DNA of 64,000 nt from Pseudoalteromonas sp. MEBiC 03607 (GCF_004792295.1 NZ_SRRY01000001.1:124001-188000), one strand, 5' to 3'; shown: positions 34,726 to 48,207, numbered from the stretch's first letter. The notes: generated from the letters alone by a model not told the origin. Translations and numbers: made by a program.

Positions 34726-34753
34726 ATGAGCTGTGAAGCTCTATCTGTTGATA

Positions 34754-35938
34754 TTACTCAACGATAGATGCAACAACACCAGCACCAACTGTACGGCCAC
34801 CTTCACGGATAGCGAAGCGTAAACCTTCGTCCATCGCGATTGGGCAGATTAACTCTACAGTCATCTTGATGTTGTCACCAGGCATTACCATTTCTACGCC
34901 TTCTGGTAACTGTACGTCACCTGTTACGTCAGTTGTACGGAAGTAGAACTGTGGACGGTAACCTTTGAAGAAAGGAGTGTGACGACCACCTTCATCTTTA
35001 GAAAGTACGTATACTTCTGAAGTGAATTTAGTGTGTGGCTTGATTGAACCAGGCTTACAAAGTACTTGACCACGCTCAACGTCTTCACGCTTAGTACCAC
35101 GTAGTAGTGCACCGATGTTCTCACCCGCACGACCTTCGTCTAGAAGCTTACGGAACATCTCAACACCTGTACAAGTTGTCTTCGTAGTTTCTTTGATACC
35201 TACGATTTCAACTTCGTCATTCACGTTGATGATACCAGCTTCAACACGGCCAGTTACAACAGTACCACGACCTTGGATTGAGAATACGTCTTCGATAGGC
35301 ATGATGAATGGCTTATCGATGTCACGCTCTGGCTCTGGGATGTATGAATCTAGCGCGTCTGCTAGTTCAACGATCTTGTCTTCCCACTCTTTCTCGCCTT
35401 CTAACGCTTTAAGCGCAGAACCTTGGATTAGTGGTAAGTCATCACCTGGGAAGTCGTACTCAGAAAGAAGTTCACGAACTTCCATCTCAACTAGCTCAAG
35501 TAGCTCTTCGTCGTCAACCATGTCACATTTGTTCATGAATACGATGATGTAAGGTACACCAACCTGACGAGAAAGTAGGATGTGCTCACGAGTTTGTGGC
35601 ATAGGACCGTCAGTCGCAGCAACTACTAGGATTGCGCCGTCCATTTGAGCAGCACCAGTGATCATGTTTTTAACATAATCGGCGTGTCCTGGACAGTCTA
35701 CGTGTGCGTAGTGACGAGTTGGAGTATCGTACTCAACGTGTGAAGTTGAGATTGTGATACCACGCTCACGCTCTTCTGGAGCGTTATCGATTGATGCGAA
35801 GTCTTTAGCTACACCACCGTATACTTTTGCAAGTACGTTAGTGATTGCTGCTGTTAGAGTTGTTTTACCGTGGTCAACGTGGCCGATTGTACCAACGTTT
35901 ACGTGCGGTTTTACGCGTTCAAACTTTTCTTTTGCCAT
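34754..35938 (-). CDS. tuf: elongation factor Tu
   Basis: This 394-residue GTPase carries aminoacyl-tRNA to the ribosome. GTP-binding motifs are [10 protein letters not shown] near residue 19, DCPGHADYV and NKCDMVDD. The C-terminal beta-barrel domains are complete and the chain ends [10 protein letters not shown]. It closes the str operon, 60 bp after fusA. A second tuf is often found upstream of secE in gammaproteobacteria; here it is not in that place. Confidence 0.98.
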   Translation of the reverse strand: MAKEKFERVKPHVNVGTIGHVDHGKTTLTAAITNVLAKVYGGVAKDFASIDNAPEERERGITISTSHVEYDTPTRHYAHVDCPGHADYVKNMITGAAQMDGAILVVAATDGPMPQTREHILLSRQVGVPYIIVFMNKCDMVDDEELLELVEMEVRELLSEYDFPGDDLPLIQGSALKALEGEKEWEDKIVELADALDSYIPEPERDIDKPFIMPIEDVFSIQGRGTVVTGRVEAGIINVNDEVEIVGIKETTKTTCTGVEMFRKLLDEGRAGENIGALLRGTKREDVERGQVLCKPGSIKPHTKFTSEVYVLSKDEGGRHTPFFKGYRPQFYFRTTDVTGDVQLPEGVEMVMPGDNIKMTVELICPIAMDEGLRFAIREGGRTVGAGVVASIVE

Positions 35939-35998
35939 CTTAAAAAATTCCTATAAAGAAATTAACGCCTGACCCACTATTGGGCCAGACAAGCTAAA

Positions 35999-38113
35999 TC
36001 ATATAACAGCGCGAGCTGCAATTATTGCATCTGCAACGTTCTTAGCGGCTTCTGCATACTTCAAAAACTCCATAGAGTAAGATGCACGGCCTTGTGTTGC
36101 AGATCGCAGATCAGTTGCATAACCAAACATTTCAGAAAGTGGGACTTGCGCATTAATTTGCTTAAGACCACCGAATGCTTCTTCCATGCCTTCGATCATG
36201 CCGCGGCGACGATTTAAGTCACCAACTACATCACCCATGTTTTCTTCAGGAGTGATAACTTCAACCTTCATTACTGGTTCTAGAAGAGCTGGGTTTGCTT
36301 CAAGCGCACCTTTCTTCATCGCCATTGAACCTGCAATCTTAAATGCCATCTCATTCGAGTCTACATCATGGAATGAACCATCAAATAGAGTCGCTTTAAC
36401 GCCAAGTAATGGGTAGCCTGCCAGCACACCTTGAGCCATTTGCTCTTGGATGCCTTTATCTACCGCAGGGATGTATTCTTTAGGAACCGCACCACCAACA
36501 ACTTCGTTAACGAACTCGTAAATTGGCGCATCATTTTCCGAAATATCCATCGGTTCAAGTTTAAGCCAGACGTGACCATATTGACCACGACCACCTGATT
36601 GACGTACGAACTTCCCTTCAACTTCAACAGCTGAACGGATAGCTTCACGGTATGCTACCTGCGGCTTACCAACGTTACATTCAACACTGAATTCACGTTT
36701 CATACGGTCGACAATGATATCAAGGTGAAGTTCACCCATACCAGAAATAATAGTCTGGCCTGATTCTTCGTCAGTTTGTACTCTGAAAGACGGATCTTCT
36801 GCCGCTAGTTTACCTAACGCGATACCCATCTTATCTTGGTCAGCGATTGTGCGAGGCTCAACCGCAACAGAGATAACTGGTTCTGGGAACTCCATACGCT
36901 CAAGCGTAATGATTGAGTTCGGATCACACAGTGTTTCACCTGTTGTTACGTCTTTAAGACCAATAGCCGCTGCGATGTCGCCTGCGTAGACTACTTTGAT
37001 CTCTTCACGTGAGTTTGAATGCATCTGAACGATACGACCAAGTCGCTCACGCTTACTTTTAACTGGGTTGTATACCGCGTCACCCTGTTTAACAGTACCA
37101 GAGTAAACACGGAAGAAGGTCAAGGTGCCAACGAACGGGTCTGTCGCAATCTTAAAAGCAAGTGCGGCAAACGGTGCGTTGTCATCAGCAGGACGTTCAT
37201 CCTCGGTACCATCTTCTAAGATACCTTGGATTTGTTTCACTTGTGTTGGTGCAGGCATATATTCAATAACGGCATCAAGCACAGCTTGAACACCTTTATT
37301 TTTAAATGCACTACCACACGTCATTGGAACAATTTCGTTTGCTAATGTACGCTGACGTAAAGCTGCTTTAATTTCAGCTTCAGTCAGTTCTTCACCTTCT
37401 AGATATTTATCCATTAGTTCTTCTGAGGCTTCAGCAGCGCTCTCAACTAAGTGAGAACGCCATTCTTCTGCAAGCTCAAGAAGTTCTGCCGGAATTGCCT
37501 CATAAGAGAAAGTCATGCCTTGATCTTCGGCATTCCAGTTAATGGCTTTCATCTTAATAAGGTCAATAACACCTTTAAAGTCGTCTTCAGCACCAATTGG
37601 TAGCTGAATTGGAACAGGCGTTGCTCCAAGACGAGATTTCACCTGGCTAACCACTGTTAAGAAGTCAGCGCCAGTGCGATCCATTTTATTTACGAAGATC
37701 ATGCGAGGAACTTCGTATTTGTTCGCTTGACGCCAAACTGTCTCAGTTTGCGGCTGTACACCAGATGAAGCACAAAGAACAACTACCGCACCATCTAGTA
37801 CGCGTAAAGAACGCTCTACTTCGATAGTGAAATCTACGTGTCCTGGAGTATCAATGATATTGATACGATGGTCGTCAAATTGAGCGTCCATCCCTTTCCA
37901 GAAACACGTTGTTGCAGCAGAAGTGATTGTGATACCACGCTCTTGTTCCTGCTCCATCCAATCCATAGTTGCAGCACCATCATGTACTTCACCGATCTTA
38001 TGAGAAAGACCTGTGTAGAACAGAACACGTTCTGTTGTTGTGGTTTTACCTGCATCTACGTGAGCGCAAATACCGATATTGCGATAGCGCTCAAGTGGAG
38101 TTGTACGTGCCAT
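35999..38113 (-). CDS. fusA: elongation factor G
   Basis: This 704-residue GTPase drives ribosomal translocation and, with RRF, recycling. The P-loop is [13 protein letters not shown] near residue 18, followed by DTPGHVDF and NKMDRTGAD. Domains II to V follow, including the domain IV segment [10 protein letters not shown]. Length matches E. coli FusA. It sits in the canonical str order, 27 bp after rpsG. Confidence 0.98.
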   Translation of the reverse strand: MARTTPLERYRNIGICAHVDAGKTTTTERVLFYTGLSHKIGEVHDGAATMDWMEQEQERGITITSAATTCFWKGMDAQFDDHRINIIDTPGHVDFTIEVERSLRVLDGAVVVLCASSGVQPQTETVWRQANKYEVPRMIFVNKMDRTGADFLTVVSQVKSRLGATPVPIQLPIGAEDDFKGVIDLIKMKAINWNAEDQGMTFSYEAIPAELLELAEEWRSHLVESAAEASEELMDKYLEGEELTEAEIKAALRQRTLANEIVPMTCGSAFKNKGVQAVLDAVIEYMPAPTQVKQIQGILEDGTEDERPADDNAPFAALAFKIATDPFVGTLTFFRVYSGTVKQGDAVYNPVKSKRERLGRIVQMHSNSREEIKVVYAGDIAAAIGLKDVTTGETLCDPNSIITLERMEFPEPVISVAVEPRTIADQDKMGIALGKLAAEDPSFRVQTDEESGQTIISGMGELHLDIIVDRMKREFSVECNVGKPQVAYREAIRSAVEVEGKFVRQSGGRGQYGHVWLKLEPMDISENDAPIYEFVNEVVGGAVPKEYIPAVDKGIQEQMAQGVLAGYPLLGVKATLFDGSFHDVDSNEMAFKIAGSMAMKKGALEANPALLEPVMKVEVITPEENMGDVVGDLNRRRGMIEGMEEAFGGLKQINAQVPLSEMFGYATDLRSATQGRASYSMEFLKYAEAAKNVADAIIAARAVI

Positions 38114-38140
38114 ATGATCCTCTTAAAGGTTAAGGACAGA

Positions 38141-38629
<489 letters not shown>

Positions 38630-38708
38630 TCAGGTTTGCTCTTTTAGAGTCAATACCCAAAACAATTAATTTAAAAATTTAGTGCTTGGCCTTACTAACG
38701 GAGAACCA

Positions 38709-39083
38709 TTAGCCCTTAGGGCGTTTAGCACCGTATTTAGAGCGAGCTTGACGACGGTCGCTAACGCCTGCACAGTCAAGTGCACCACGTACAGTGTGGA
38801 AACGCACACCTGGTAAGTCTTTAACACGACCACCACGGATAAGGATTACACTGTGCTCTTGTAGGTTGTGGCCTTCACCACCGATGTAAGATGTTACTTC
38901 GAAACCGTTTGTTAAACGAACACGCGCTACTTTACGTAATGCAGAGTTTGGTTTCTTAGGTGTAGTTGTATATACACGAGTACATACACCACGCTTTTGC
39001 GGACACGCTTTAAGCGCAGCTGAGTTACTTTTAGTAACCTTGCTACGACGTGGCTTACGCACTAGCTGGTTAATAGTTGCCAT
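38709..39083 (-). CDS. rpsL: ribosomal protein S12
   Basis: This 124-residue protein sits at the decoding centre of the 30S subunit. The segment [12 protein letters not shown] contains the Lys residues whose change gives streptomycin resistance; they are wild-type here. [11 protein letters not shown] is the second conserved loop. It is the first gene of the str operon, preceded by a good promoter and an attenuator-like hairpin. AGGAG is its ribosome site. Confidence 0.98.
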   Translation of the reverse strand: MATINQLVRKPRRSKVTKSNSAALKACPQKRGVCTRVYTTTPKKPNSALRKVARVRLTNGFEVTSYIGGEGHNLQEHSVILIRGGRVKDLPGVRFHTVRGALDCAGVSDRRQARSKYGAKRPKG

Positions 39084-39115
39084 TTAAATAGCTCCTGAAA
39101 TTAAAATTACTACTG

Positions 39116-39181
39116 AAAAAATAAAAAAATCCGCCCTGTTTACATGCTCGTTACTAAACGTGCAGGCAAATGGGTGGCGGA
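39116..39181 (-). terminator. attenuator-like hairpin in the rpsL leader
   Basis: On the minus strand TCCGCC (39176-39181) can pair with GGCGGA (39130-39135), followed immediately by seven T residues, an A and six more T residues. The interior folds further, with CCTG/CAGG and GTTTA/TAAAC pairs. It lies between the rpsL promoter and the rpsL start. It would stop leader transcripts, or it could end read-through from rpoC. The long loop makes the stem less certain. Confidence 0.55.
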
Positions 39182-39210
39182 ATTTTAATGAGCAAAGTTT
39201 AACCTGTCAA
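39182..39210 (-). promoter_or_regulatory. promoter of the rpsL-rpsG-fusA-tuf operon
   Basis: On the minus strand TTGACA (39205-39210) and TAAAAT (39182-39187) are separated by exactly 17 bases. It is a near-consensus sigma-70 promoter about 100 bp before the rpsL ATG. Confidence 0.85.
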
Positions 39211-39220
39211 CCTTAACTCA

Positions 39221-39249
39221 TCGTAAGGCAGCAGATAACTGCCTTACGA
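39221..39249 (-). promoter_or_regulatory. hairpin just after rpoC
   Basis: TCGTAAGGCAG (39221-39231) pairs perfectly with CTGCCTTACGA (39239-39249), 27 bp after the rpoC stop codon. On the minus strand no T run follows, so it is more likely an RNA 3'-end stabiliser or processing site than a terminator. Confidence 0.5.
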
Positions 39250-39276
39250 TTTCTTAATCCATTGATTAAGTTGAGA

Positions 39277-42200
39277 TTATTGGTTTCCAGAGATATCTGC
39301 GTTAAGTGCATCAGTTAGTGCTTGAGTTGCCTCTTCAGCGCTTACTGTTTGCTCTTCAACGATTTCACCTTGCTTGCGACGGTTCAAACGGTCTTGGTGA
39401 TACGCAAAGCCTGTACCAGCTGGGATCAGACGACCCACGATTACGTTCTCTTTAAGACCACGAAGCTCATCGCTCTTACCATTTACAGCTGCTTCAGTTA
39501 GGACACGTGTTGTCTCCTGGAATGACGCTGCTGAGATGAAAGATTCGGTTGCAAGTGACGCTTTAGTGATACCCATTAATTGGATTTCAAATTTAGCTGG
39601 GATCTTGCCTTGCTTTTCAAGCTCACGGTTCGCGATATTTACGCGTGCCACTTCAACTTGTTCACCGGCTAAGAACTCAGTGTCACCGCCGTCAAGGATG
39701 ATACATTTACGTAGCATCTGACGAATAATTGTCTCAATGTGCTTGTCATTGATCTTAACGCCTTGCAAGCGGTAAACCTCTTGCACTTCGTTAACGATGT
39801 AGTTAGCTACATGAGTTACACCACGTAGGCGTAAGATGTCATGTGGTGATTCTGGACCATCGGCGATAACCTCACCTTTAGACACTTGCTCACCTTCGAA
39901 CACGTTAAGTTGACGCCATTTAGGGATCATCTCTTCGTATGCGTCACCCTCAGCTGGAGTGATTACAAGACGCTTCTTACCTTTAGTTTCTTTACCGAAG
40001 CTAATAGTACCTGTGATTTCTGCAAGGATTGCAGGATCTTTCGGTTTACGTGCTTCGAATAAGTCAGCTACGCGAGGTAGACCACCCGTGATGTCACGAG
40101 TTTTCGAACCTTCTTGCGGAATACGTGCAAGTACGTCACCTGGGTTTGCAGTTGCACCGTCTGTTACTTCAATCGTTGTGAATGAAGGTAGACGTGTTTC
40201 TTGCAGACCACGCTCATCGCTTTCGATGATTAGTTTAGGTTCTTTCGCATTCGCTTTACCTAAGTCTTTAACAACCACACGTGTTAAACCAGTTAACTCG
40301 TCTGTTTGTGCTTCGGTATTTGAGTCATCAATGTCGCTGAACGAGATTTTTGACTTGTGCTCAAGAACGATTGGGTGACTATGCGGATCCCAAGTTGCAA
40401 CGATATCGTTACCTTGAACTTCTGCATTATCTTGTACCGTTAACACCGCACCGTAAGGAACTTTATAACGCTCTTTCTCACGACCAAAGCTATCGATGAT
40501 AGTGATCTCTGTTGAACGAGACGTGATAACAATCTTACCGTCTGTGTTTAATACGTACTTCGCATTGTGTAACTTCAATGTACCGTTAGTTTTAACTTGT
40601 ACACTGTTTTCAGCAGACGCTCGAGATGCCGCACCACCGATGTGGAAGGTACGCATCGTAAGCTGTGTACCCGGCTCACCGATTGATTGTGCCGCGATAA
40701 CACCTACTGACTCACCTGGGTTGATGATGTGGCCACGCGCAAGGTCACGACCGTAACACTTAGCACATACACCAAAGTCATTATCACAAGTGATTACTGA
40801 ACGAACGCGTACTTCATCCACTGAGTGCTCTTCTAAAAGGTCACACAGTTTTTCGTCAAGCATGATGTTACGCTCAACAAGTACTTCGTTTGTACCAGGG
40901 ATTAATACATCTTCAGCAACAACACGACCAAGAACACGTTCGCGAAGTGCTTCTACAACGTCACCACCTTCGATAAGCGGTTTCATTGTTAAGCCATCTT
41001 CTGTGCCACAATCGTCTTCGTTGATTACTAAGTCTTGTGCAACGTCTACTAGACGACGCGTTAAGTAACCCGAGTTTGCTGTTTTAAGTGCTGTATCGGC
41101 AAGACCTTTACGCGCACCGTGCGTCGAGATGAAGTACTGTAGTACGTTTAGACCTTCACGGAAGTTCGCCGTGATTGGTGTCTCGATGATTGAACCATCT
41201 GGACGTGCCATTAGACCACGCATACCCGCTAACTGACGGATCTGAGCGGCGCTACCACGTGCACCTGAGTCTGCCATCATAAACACTGAGTTGAATGAAG
41301 ATTGCTCTTCTTCTTCGCCTTTCGCGTTGATTACAGTGTCTTTTGATAAGTTCGCCATCATCTCACGTGATAAGTTTTCATTTACACGTGACCAGATATC
41401 GATAACTTTATTGTACTTTTCACCAGCCGTTACAAGACCTGATTGGAATTGTTGGTTGATTTCAGTTACTTCAGCTTCCGCTGATTCAATGATTTCTGCT
41501 TTAACCGGTGGGATAACTAAGTCATCGATACCGATTGAAACACCTGACTTCATTGCGTAGTGGAAACCGGTGTACATTACTTGGTCAGCAAAGATAACAG
41601 TATCTTTAAGACCTAGACGACGGTAACACTCGTTTAATAAGCCAGAAATTTGTTTCTTACCTAGGGCTTGGTTGATTAACTCAAACGGCATGCCTTTAGG
41701 TAGGATTAGTGAAAGAATCGCACGACCTACTGTTGTTTCAACAATAGATACTTGCTCAACTGCATCACCATCTTCAGAGCTAATAGTCTCACTGATACGT
41801 ACTTTTACGCGTGCATGTAACTCAGCGTTACCGCTGCGGTATGCTTTTTCAGCTTCTTTAGGATCTTTAAATACAGTACCTTCGCCTTTCGCATTGATGC
41901 GATCACGCGTCATGTAGTAAAGACCTAATACAACGTCCTGTGAAGGAACGATGATTGGCTCACCATTCGCTGGAGATAGGATGTTGTTTGTAGACATCAT
42001 TAGAGCACGTGCTTCTAACTGTGCTTCAAGCGTTAACGGTACGTGTACCGCCATTTGGTCACCATCGAAGTCAGCGTTGTACGCCGCACAAACTAATGGG
42101 TGTAAATGGATCGCTTTACCTTCGATAAGCACAGGTTCGAACGCTTGGATACCCAAACGGTGAAGTGTTGGTGCACGGTTAAGTAATACTGGATGTTCAC

Positions 42201-43449
42201 GAATTACTTCGTCTAATACATCCCATACTTCTGCCACTTCACGCTCAACCATCTTCTTAGCTGCTTTGATAGTCGTAGCCATGCCGCGACGCTCTAGTTT
42301 GCCATAGATAAATGGTTTGAATAGCTCAAGTGCCATCTTCTTAGGAAGACCACACTGGTGTAGTTTAAGCGTAGGACCTACTGTGATTACAGAACGGCCA
42401 GAGTAATCTACACGTTTACCAAGTAAGTTCTGACGGAAACGACCTTGCTTACCTTTGATCATATCAGCAAGCGATTTAAGAGGACGTTTGTTAGAACCTG
42501 TGATCGCACGACCGCGACGACCGTTATCAAGTAGCGCATCTACCGCTTCTTGTAACATACGTTTTTCGTTGCGTACGATAATGTCTGGTGCTGCTAGATC
42601 TAATAGACGCTTAAGACGGTTATTACGGTTAATAACACGACGGTAAAGGTCATTCAGATCAGAAGTCGCAAAACGACCACCGTCTAGTGGTACTAATGGA
42701 CGTAGATCAGGTGGAAGTACTGGAAGTACAGTCATGATCATCCACTCAGGGTTGTTACCTGATTGGTGGAAAGATTCCATTAATTTAAGACGTTTAGTGA
42801 TCTTCTTACGCTTAGTTTCAGAGTTAATTGTTGGTAACTCTTCACGCATTTCAGCAATTAATTGGCCAAGATCAAGTTCACGAAGCAAGTCTAATACTGC
42901 TTCAGCACCCATCTTCGCTTCAAACTCATCACCGTGCTCTTCAAGTGCATCTAGGTACTCTTCTTCACCTAAAAGCTGACCACGCTCAAGCGTTGTCATA
43001 CCAGGCTCAGTTACTACGAATGATTCGAAGTAAAGTACGCGCTCAATGTCACGAAGTGTCATGTCTAGCATTAAGCCGATACGTGACGGTAATGATTTTA
43101 AGAACCAAATGTGCGCAACTGGGCTAGCAAGCTCAATATGACCCATACGGTCACGACGCACTTTAGTCAGCGTTACTTCAACGCCACACTTTTCACAAAT
43201 AACACCACGGTGCTTAAGGCGCTTATATTTACCACATAAACACTCATAATCTTTCACTGGGCCGAAGATACGGGCACAGAATAAGCCGTCGCGCTCAGGC
43301 TTGAAAGTACGGTAGTTGATTGTCTCAGGTTTCTTTACTTCACCGTATGACCATGAACGAACCATATCTGGCGAAGCAAGACCAATGCGAATTGCATCGA
43401 ATTCTTCGGTCTTATTTTGTTGCTTCAGAAACTTAAGTAAGTCTTTCAC
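39277..43449 (-). CDS. rpoC: RNA polymerase beta-prime subunit
   Basis: This 1390-residue subunit carries the catalytic magnesium ligands in [14 protein letters not shown]. The N-terminal zinc site is in [21 protein letters not shown], and a second zinc site is in [17 protein letters not shown]. The trigger-loop region (TFHIGGAAS) and the C-terminal segment ending at DRLNRRKQ are as in E. coli; total length is slightly shorter. The start is GTG (43447-43449) after an AGGAG site. It follows rpoB across a 97-bp gap with two hairpins. Confidence 0.98.
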   Translation of the reverse strand: MKDLLKFLKQQNKTEEFDAIRIGLASPDMVRSWSYGEVKKPETINYRTFKPERDGLFCARIFGPVKDYECLCGKYKRLKHRGVICEKCGVEVTLTKVRRDRMGHIELASPVAHIWFLKSLPSRIGLMLDMTLRDIERVLYFESFVVTEPGMTTLERGQLLGEEEYLDALEEHGDEFEAKMGAEAVLDLLRELDLGQLIAEMREELPTINSETKRKKITKRLKLMESFHQSGNNPEWMIMTVLPVLPPDLRPLVPLDGGRFATSDLNDLYRRVINRNNRLKRLLDLAAPDIIVRNEKRMLQEAVDALLDNGRRGRAITGSNKRPLKSLADMIKGKQGRFRQNLLGKRVDYSGRSVITVGPTLKLHQCGLPKKMALELFKPFIYGKLERRGMATTIKAAKKMVEREVAEVWDVLDEVIREHPVLLNRAPTLHRLGIQAFEPVLIEGKAIHLHPLVCAAYNADFDGDQMAVHVPLTLEAQLEARALMMSTNNILSPANGEPIIVPSQDVVLGLYYMTRDRINAKGEGTVFKDPKEAEKAYRSGNAELHARVKVRISETISSEDGDAVEQVSIVETTVGRAILSLILPKGMPFELINQALGKKQISGLLNECYRRLGLKDTVIFADQVMYTGFHYAMKSGVSIGIDDLVIPPVKAEIIESAEAEVTEINQQFQSGLVTAGEKYNKVIDIWSRVNENLSREMMANLSKDTVINAKGEEEEQSSFNSVFMMADSGARGSAAQIRQLAGMRGLMARPDGSIIETPITANFREGLNVLQYFISTHGARKGLADTALKTANSGYLTRRLVDVAQDLVINEDDCGTEDGLTMKPLIEGGDVVEALRERVLGRVVAEDVLIPGTNEVLVERNIMLDEKLCDLLEEHSVDEVRVRSVITCDNDFGVCAKCYGRDLARGHIINPGESVGVIAAQSIGEPGTQLTMRTFHIGGAASRASAENSVQVKTNGTLKLHNAKYVLNTDGKIVITSRSTEITIIDSFGREKERYKVPYGAVLTVQDNAEVQGNDIVATWDPHSHPIVLEHKSKISFSDIDDSNTEAQTDELTGLTRVVVKDLGKANAKEPKLIIESDERGLQETRLPSFTTIEVTDGATANPGDVLARIPQEGSKTRDITGGLPRVADLFEARKPKDPAILAEITGTISFGKETKGKKRLVITPAEGDAYEEMIPKWRQLNVFEGEQVSKGEVIADGPESPHDILRLRGVTHVANYIVNEVQEVYRLQGVKINDKHIETIIRQMLRKCIILDGGDTEFLAGEQVEVARVNIANRELEKQGKIPAKFEIQLMGITKASLATESFISAASFQETTRVLTEAAVNGKSDELRGLKENVIVGRLIPAGTGFAYHQDRLNRRKQGEIVEEQTVSAEEATQALTDALNADISGNQ

Positions 43450-43479
43450 CTTAGCTCTCCTGTCGGAGGTTAATCTTGA

Positions 43480-43539
43480 GGGCGAACCAATCGCCCCTAC
43501 ATTCTATTCGGCCTAACAGGTGCGGCTTACGCCGCACCT
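43480..43539 (-). promoter_or_regulatory. two hairpins in the rpoB-rpoC gap
   Basis: AGGTGCGGC (43518-43526) pairs with GCCGCACCT (43531-43539) around TTAC, a perfect 9-bp stem. GGGCGA (43480-43485) pairs with TCGCCC (43491-43496). Neither has a T tail. They may be processing or stability elements between the two cistrons. Confidence 0.5.
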
Positions 43540-43546
43540 AAATGGC

Positions 43547-46500
43547 TTAATTTTCTTCCAACTCGATGTTGATACCCAGTGAGCGGATTTCTTTCAACAA
43601 TACGTTGAACGATTCTGGCATACCTGGTTCCATCTTATGGTTACCATCTACGATGTTCTTATACATCTTAGTACGACCGTTCACGTCATCCGATTTCACT
43701 GTTAGCATTTCTTGTAGAGTATATGCAGCACCGTATGCTTCTAGTGCCCACACCTCCATCTCACCGAAACGCTGGCCACCGAACTGAGCTTTACCACCCA
43801 GCGGCTGCTGAGTAACAAGGCTATAAGAACCAGTTGAACGTGCGTGCATCTTGTCATCAACCAAGTGGTTAAGTTTCAGCATGTACATGTAACCAACAGT
43901 TACTTGACGTTCAAACTGATCGCCAGTACGGCCATCATAAAGTGTAACTTGACCGCTTCTTGGATAACCACCAAGCTCTAGTAAGTCTTTGATCTCGCTT
44001 TCACGAGCACCATCAAAGGCTGGAGTTGCGATCGGTAAACCACCTTTCAAGTTTTCAGCTAAGCGACGAACTTCATCATCAGAGAACGAGTCGATATCAA
44101 CTTTCTGACGACAATCACCTAATTCGTAAACTTTCTTAACGAAGCTACGGATTTCGTGCAGTTCACGCTGCTCTTTCATCATTTCTTCTAAGCGCTCACC
44201 CACACCACGTGCAGCAAGACCCATATGTGTTTCTAGGATCTGACCGATGTTCATACGTGATGGTACACCTAGCGGGTTCAGAACGATGTCTACCGTACGA
44301 CCTTTGTCATCGTATGGCATATCTTCTACTGGTACGATAGTCGAGATAACACCTTTGTTACCGTGACGACCCGCCATCTTATCACCCGGTTGGATACGAC
44401 GTTTAACAGCTAGGTATACTTTAACAATCTTAAGTACGCCTGGTGCTAAGTCATCACCTTGAGTGATCTTACGACGTTTGTTTTCAAACTTCTTATCGTA
44501 TTCAGCTTTAAGCTCATCGTACTGAGCAGCTAGTTGCTCAAGTTCAGCTTGCTTGTCTTCTTCAGCAAGGCTTTGCGTAAGCAGCTTTTCAGCATTTAGT
44601 GATGCAATTGAATCTGCGCTCAGACCTGCGTCAATAAGTAACTTACGAGCACGGTCTAATACACCAGCTTCTAAGATACGGAACTCTTCGTTGAAGTCTT
44701 TCTTCGCTTCGCGAAGCTGCATGTCTTCAACTTCTAACGCACGCTTATCTTTTTCAACACCGTCACGGGTGAAAACTTGTACGTCGATTACAGTACCAGT
44801 TACAGAGTTTGGTACACGTAAAGAGCTGTCTTTAACGTCTGACGCTTTCTCACCGAAGATAGCACGTAGTAGCTTTTCTTCAGGTGTTAATTGCGTTTCG
44901 CCTTTCGGAGTCACTTTACCTACTAGGATATCGCCGCCTTTAACTTCAGCACCGATATAAACAACGCCTGATTCATCAAGCTTGCCTAGTGCAGATTCAC
45001 CTACGTTAGGGATATCTGCTGTGATCTCTTCTGGACCTAATTTAGTATCACGTGCGATACATTGTAGTTCTTGAATGTGGATAGTCGTTAGACGATCTTC
45101 TTGAACTACGCGCTCAGATAGTAGGATTGAATCCTCGAAGTTATAACCGTTCCATGGCATGAATGCCACGCGAAGGTTTTGACCAAGTGCTAAGTCACCT
45201 AAGTCAGTCGAAGGACCATCTGCTAATACGTCACCACGTGTTACCGGCTCACCAACCATACAAGTTGGCTTTTGGTTAATACATGTATTTTGGTTTGAGC
45301 GTGTGTACTTAGTAAGGTTGTAAATATCGATGCCCGCTTCACCTGGAATACGCTCATCTTCATGTACATTTACAACGATGCGGCTTGCATCCGCATACAT
45401 TACTTCACCACCACGCTTAGCAACGATAGTTACACCAGAGTCTTTTGCTAGTGTAAGCTCAATACCTGTACCTACCAGCGGCTTGTCCGCGATAAGTGTT
45501 GGTACTGCTTGACGTTGCATGTTTGAACCCATCAATGCACGGTTAGCATCATCGTGTTCTAGGAACGGGATAAGTGCTGCCGCTACAGAGATCACCTGTT
45601 GTGGTGATACGTCCATATATTGCTGATCCATTTTGCCCATAAAGGTTGATTCACCTTTGTGACGACATGGAATTAGTTCATCAACAAACTCATTGTTTTC
45701 GTTCAAGTTTGAGTTCGCCTGAGCGATAACAAACTGACCTTCTTCAATGGCTGATAAGTAATCTACTTCATCAGTAACTACACCATTTACCACTTTACGG
45801 TAAGGTGTTTCTAAGAAACCATAGTCATTCGTACGTGCGTACGTAGACAATGAGTTAATTAGACCGATGTTTGGACCCTCAGGCGTTTCGATTGGACATA
45901 CACGACCATAGTGAGTTACGTGAACGTCTCGAACTTCGAAGCCAGCGCGTTCACGTGTTAAACCACCCGGGCCTAATGCAGAAATACGACGCTTGTGCGT
46001 TACTTCTGAAAGCGGGTTATTTTGGTCCATGAACTGTGATAACTGAGATGAACCGAAGAACTCTTTAACCGCTGCCGAGATTGGCTTAGCGTTAATTAGA
46101 TCTTGTGGCATTACAGCGTCAAGGTCACCTAAGCTTAAACGCTCACGTACAGCACGCTCAACACGTACTAGACCAACGCGGAATTGGTTCTCAGCCATTT
46201 CGCCAACACTACGGATACGACGGTTGCCTAAGTGGTCGATATCATCAACATCGCCAACACCGTTACGAATAGCGATAAGCACTTTCATAACAGCTACGAT
46301 GTCTTCTTTCGATAATGTGCCAGGGCCTGTATCAGTGTCATAACCTACACGGCTATTGAACTTCATACGACCAACTGTTGATAAATCGTAACGTTCTTCA
46401 GAGAAGAACAAGTTATCAAATAAGGCTTCAGCCGCGTCTTTCGTCGGTGGCTCGCCTGGGCGCATCATGCGATAAATTTCTACTAATGCTTCTAAACGGT

Positions 46501-47572
46501 TGCTTGTTGTGTCGATACGTAATGTATCTGACATGTAGGCGCCGCTGTCCACTTCGTTGATATATAGTGTATCAATCTTAGTGTGACCTGCTTTAACCAA
46601 TTCAGCCATTAGCTCAAGTGATAGCTCATCATTCGCATTTGCGATGATCTCACCCGTTGATTCGTCAACGTAGTTTCTAGCTACAACACGACCAATGATG
46701 TACTCATGAGGTACTTCTAATTGGTTAATACCTTTTTTCTCGATGTTCTTGATGTGACGCGCAGTAATACGACGACCCGCTTCAACAAGGACTTCACCGT
46801 CATCGCTCTTGATATCAAAAGCGGCAGTTTCACCACGTAAACGTGAAGGTACAAGTTCCATAAGAACTTTACCGTCAGTAACTTCAAACGCAGTAGTATC
46901 AAAGAAGATATCTAGGATTTCTTCTGTAGAGAACTCTAGTGCACGTAAGATAATAGACGCCGGTAATTTACGACGACGGTCAATACGTACATATAGGTTA
47001 TCTTTTGCATCAAACTCGAAGTCTAACCATGAACCACGGTAAGGAATTACACGCGCGTTATAAAGTACTTTACCTGACGAGTGAGTTTTACCGCGGTCGT
47101 TATCAAAGAATACACCAGGGCTACGGTGTAGCTGAGAAACGATAACACGCTCTGTACCATTAATTACAAAGGTACCGGTATCAGTCATGAGCGGAATTTC
47201 GCCCATGTAAACTTCTTGCTCTTTAATGTCTTTAACTGTGCCTGGTGCTTCTTTGTCCATCACCACAAGACGCAATTTTACGCGAAGTGGAGCAGAATAA
47301 GTCACACCGCGAATTTGACATTCTTTTACATCGAATACTGGCTCACCAATACGATAACTTACGTATTGAAGCTCAGAATTTCCCGAGTAGCTTTTGATCG
47401 GAAACACAGAACGGAAAGCAGCTTCCAAACCGTGATCGCCATCAGCGTCAGGGACTAAGAATTTTTTAAACGATTCTAACTGCGTCGACAGTAAGAAAGG
47501 TATATCCAAAACTTGTGGACGTTTACCAAAATCCTTACGGATACGTTTCTTTTCAGAATAAGAGTAAGCCAT
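43547..47572 (-). CDS. rpoB: RNA polymerase beta subunit
   Basis: This 1341-residue subunit matches E. coli RpoB, including the rifampicin-region segment [18 protein letters not shown] and [14 protein letters not shown]. Residues there look wild-type. The active-site region [13 protein letters not shown] and the C-terminal [17 protein letters not shown] are present. It follows rplL across a 272-bp gap with an attenuator-like hairpin. The leader before the start also carries a CTGTTCTT/AAGAACAG stem near 47605-47630. Confidence 0.98.
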   Translation of the reverse strand: MAYSYSEKKRIRKDFGKRPQVLDIPFLLSTQLESFKKFLVPDADGDHGLEAAFRSVFPIKSYSGNSELQYVSYRIGEPVFDVKECQIRGVTYSAPLRVKLRLVVMDKEAPGTVKDIKEQEVYMGEIPLMTDTGTFVINGTERVIVSQLHRSPGVFFDNDRGKTHSSGKVLYNARVIPYRGSWLDFEFDAKDNLYVRIDRRRKLPASIILRALEFSTEEILDIFFDTTAFEVTDGKVLMELVPSRLRGETAAFDIKSDDGEVLVEAGRRITARHIKNIEKKGINQLEVPHEYIIGRVVARNYVDESTGEIIANANDELSLELMAELVKAGHTKIDTLYINEVDSGAYMSDTLRIDTTSNRLEALVEIYRMMRPGEPPTKDAAEALFDNLFFSEERYDLSTVGRMKFNSRVGYDTDTGPGTLSKEDIVAVMKVLIAIRNGVGDVDDIDHLGNRRIRSVGEMAENQFRVGLVRVERAVRERLSLGDLDAVMPQDLINAKPISAAVKEFFGSSQLSQFMDQNNPLSEVTHKRRISALGPGGLTRERAGFEVRDVHVTHYGRVCPIETPEGPNIGLINSLSTYARTNDYGFLETPYRKVVNGVVTDEVDYLSAIEEGQFVIAQANSNLNENNEFVDELIPCRHKGESTFMGKMDQQYMDVSPQQVISVAAALIPFLEHDDANRALMGSNMQRQAVPTLIADKPLVGTGIELTLAKDSGVTIVAKRGGEVMYADASRIVVNVHEDERIPGEAGIDIYNLTKYTRSNQNTCINQKPTCMVGEPVTRGDVLADGPSTDLGDLALGQNLRVAFMPWNGYNFEDSILLSERVVQEDRLTTIHIQELQCIARDTKLGPEEITADIPNVGESALGKLDESGVVYIGAEVKGGDILVGKVTPKGETQLTPEEKLLRAIFGEKASDVKDSSLRVPNSVTGTVIDVQVFTRDGVEKDKRALEVEDMQLREAKKDFNEEFRILEAGVLDRARKLLIDAGLSADSIASLNAEKLLTQSLAEEDKQAELEQLAAQYDELKAEYDKKFENKRRKITQGDDLAPGVLKIVKVYLAVKRRIQPGDKMAGRHGNKGVISTIVPVEDMPYDDKGRTVDIVLNPLGVPSRMNIGQILETHMGLAARGVGERLEEMMKEQRELHEIRSFVKKVYELGDCRQKVDIDSFSDDEVRRLAENLKGGLPIATPAFDGARESEIKDLLELGGYPRSGQVTLYDGRTGDQFERQVTVGYMYMLKLNHLVDDKMHARSTGSYSLVTQQPLGGKAQFGGQRFGEMEVWALEAYGAAYTLQEMLTVKSDDVNGRTKMYKNIVDGNHKMEPGMPESFNVLLKEIRSLGINIELEEN

Positions 47573-47772
47573 GGGGTTCCTCAGCTTGCTGATCTTTGAC
47601 CCGACCTGTTCTTGTAAGAACAGACTTAACTGGCATCTATGCCAAGATGTACAACATTAAATTGTTGTTCTATTTTGCTCTGCCACTTTCAACACCAAAA
47701 GAGGTAACAACTTGAAAGTAAAGAGAAAATTAGATTTTATTTGCGCTACAGGATTGTGTCGCTCTATAGCGC

Positions 47773-47803
47773 AAAAAGGCCGGTGATTAAATAATCACCA
47801 GCC
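47773..47803 (-). terminator. attenuator between rplL and rpoB
   Basis: GGCCGGTGATTA (47778-47789) pairs with TAATCACCAGCC (47792-47803) with one mismatch, followed by five T residues on the minus strand (47773-47777). A second stem, GCCTGA/TCAGGC (47807-47822), lies just before it. In E. coli a partial terminator at this place lowers rpoBC expression relative to rplJL; this looks like its counterpart. Confidence 0.8.
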
Positions 47804-47844
47804 CTTGCCTGATTTCTCAGGCAGCGAACCTAGCGTAAGCTAGA

Positions 47845-48207
47845 TTACTTGATCTCAACTTCAGCACCAGCTTCTTCAAGATCTTTCTTAAGTGCTTCAG
47901 CTTCTTCTTTAGATACACCTTCTTTGATAGGTGCAGGAGCTGATTCAACAAGTGCTTTAGCTTCTTTAAGGCCAAGACCAGTTGCACCACGTACAGCTTT
48001 GATAGCTGCAACCTTGTTAGCGCCAGCGCCAGCAAGGATTACGTCGAACTCAGTCTTCTCTTCAGCAGCTTCAGCAGCTGGACCAGCAACAACAGCAGCA
48101 GCTGCAGTTACACCGAATTTTTCTTCCATTGCTTCAACTAGAGCAACAACGTCCATTACTGACATTTCAGCAATAGCATCAAGGATTTGGTCTTTAGTTA
48201 CAGACAT
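47845..48207 (-). CDS. rplL: ribosomal protein L7/L12
   Basis: This 120-residue protein forms the multimeric stalk that recruits translation factors. It opens [20 protein letters not shown], has the Ala-rich hinge ([16 protein letters not shown]) and a conserved C-terminal domain ([17 protein letters not shown]). It lies 81 bp after rplJ. Confidence 0.97.
   Translation of the reverse strand: MSVTKDQILDAIAEMSVMDVVALVEAMEEKFGVTAAAAVVAGPAAEAAEEKTEFDVILAGAGANKVAAIKAVRGATGLGLKEAKALVESAPAPIKEGVSKEEAEALKKDLEEAGAEVEIK

Larger units (their letters stand above)
34276..34753. other. long intergenic region between phosphatases and tuf
   Basis: This 478-bp region has no gene. From the left it holds the Pho-box-like site (34388-34405). 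It then holds a 32-base REP-like segment (34573-34604), whose minus strand begins GTAGGTTGG and contains GAGCGAAGCGAAAC, and a dispersed 16-mer shared with the 1.7-kb repeats (34668-34683). The tuf terminator (34698-34725) closes it. I assigned no phosphatase promoter core. Confidence 0.65.

Noticed and set aside
39536..46902. Many plus-strand frames inside rpoC and rpoB
   Set aside because: All are antisense shadows of conserved coding sequence, with no ribosome sites.
47817..48035. Leu/Lys-rich minus-strand frame at the rplL end
   Set aside because: It is an alternative frame within the rplL coding region and its trailer.
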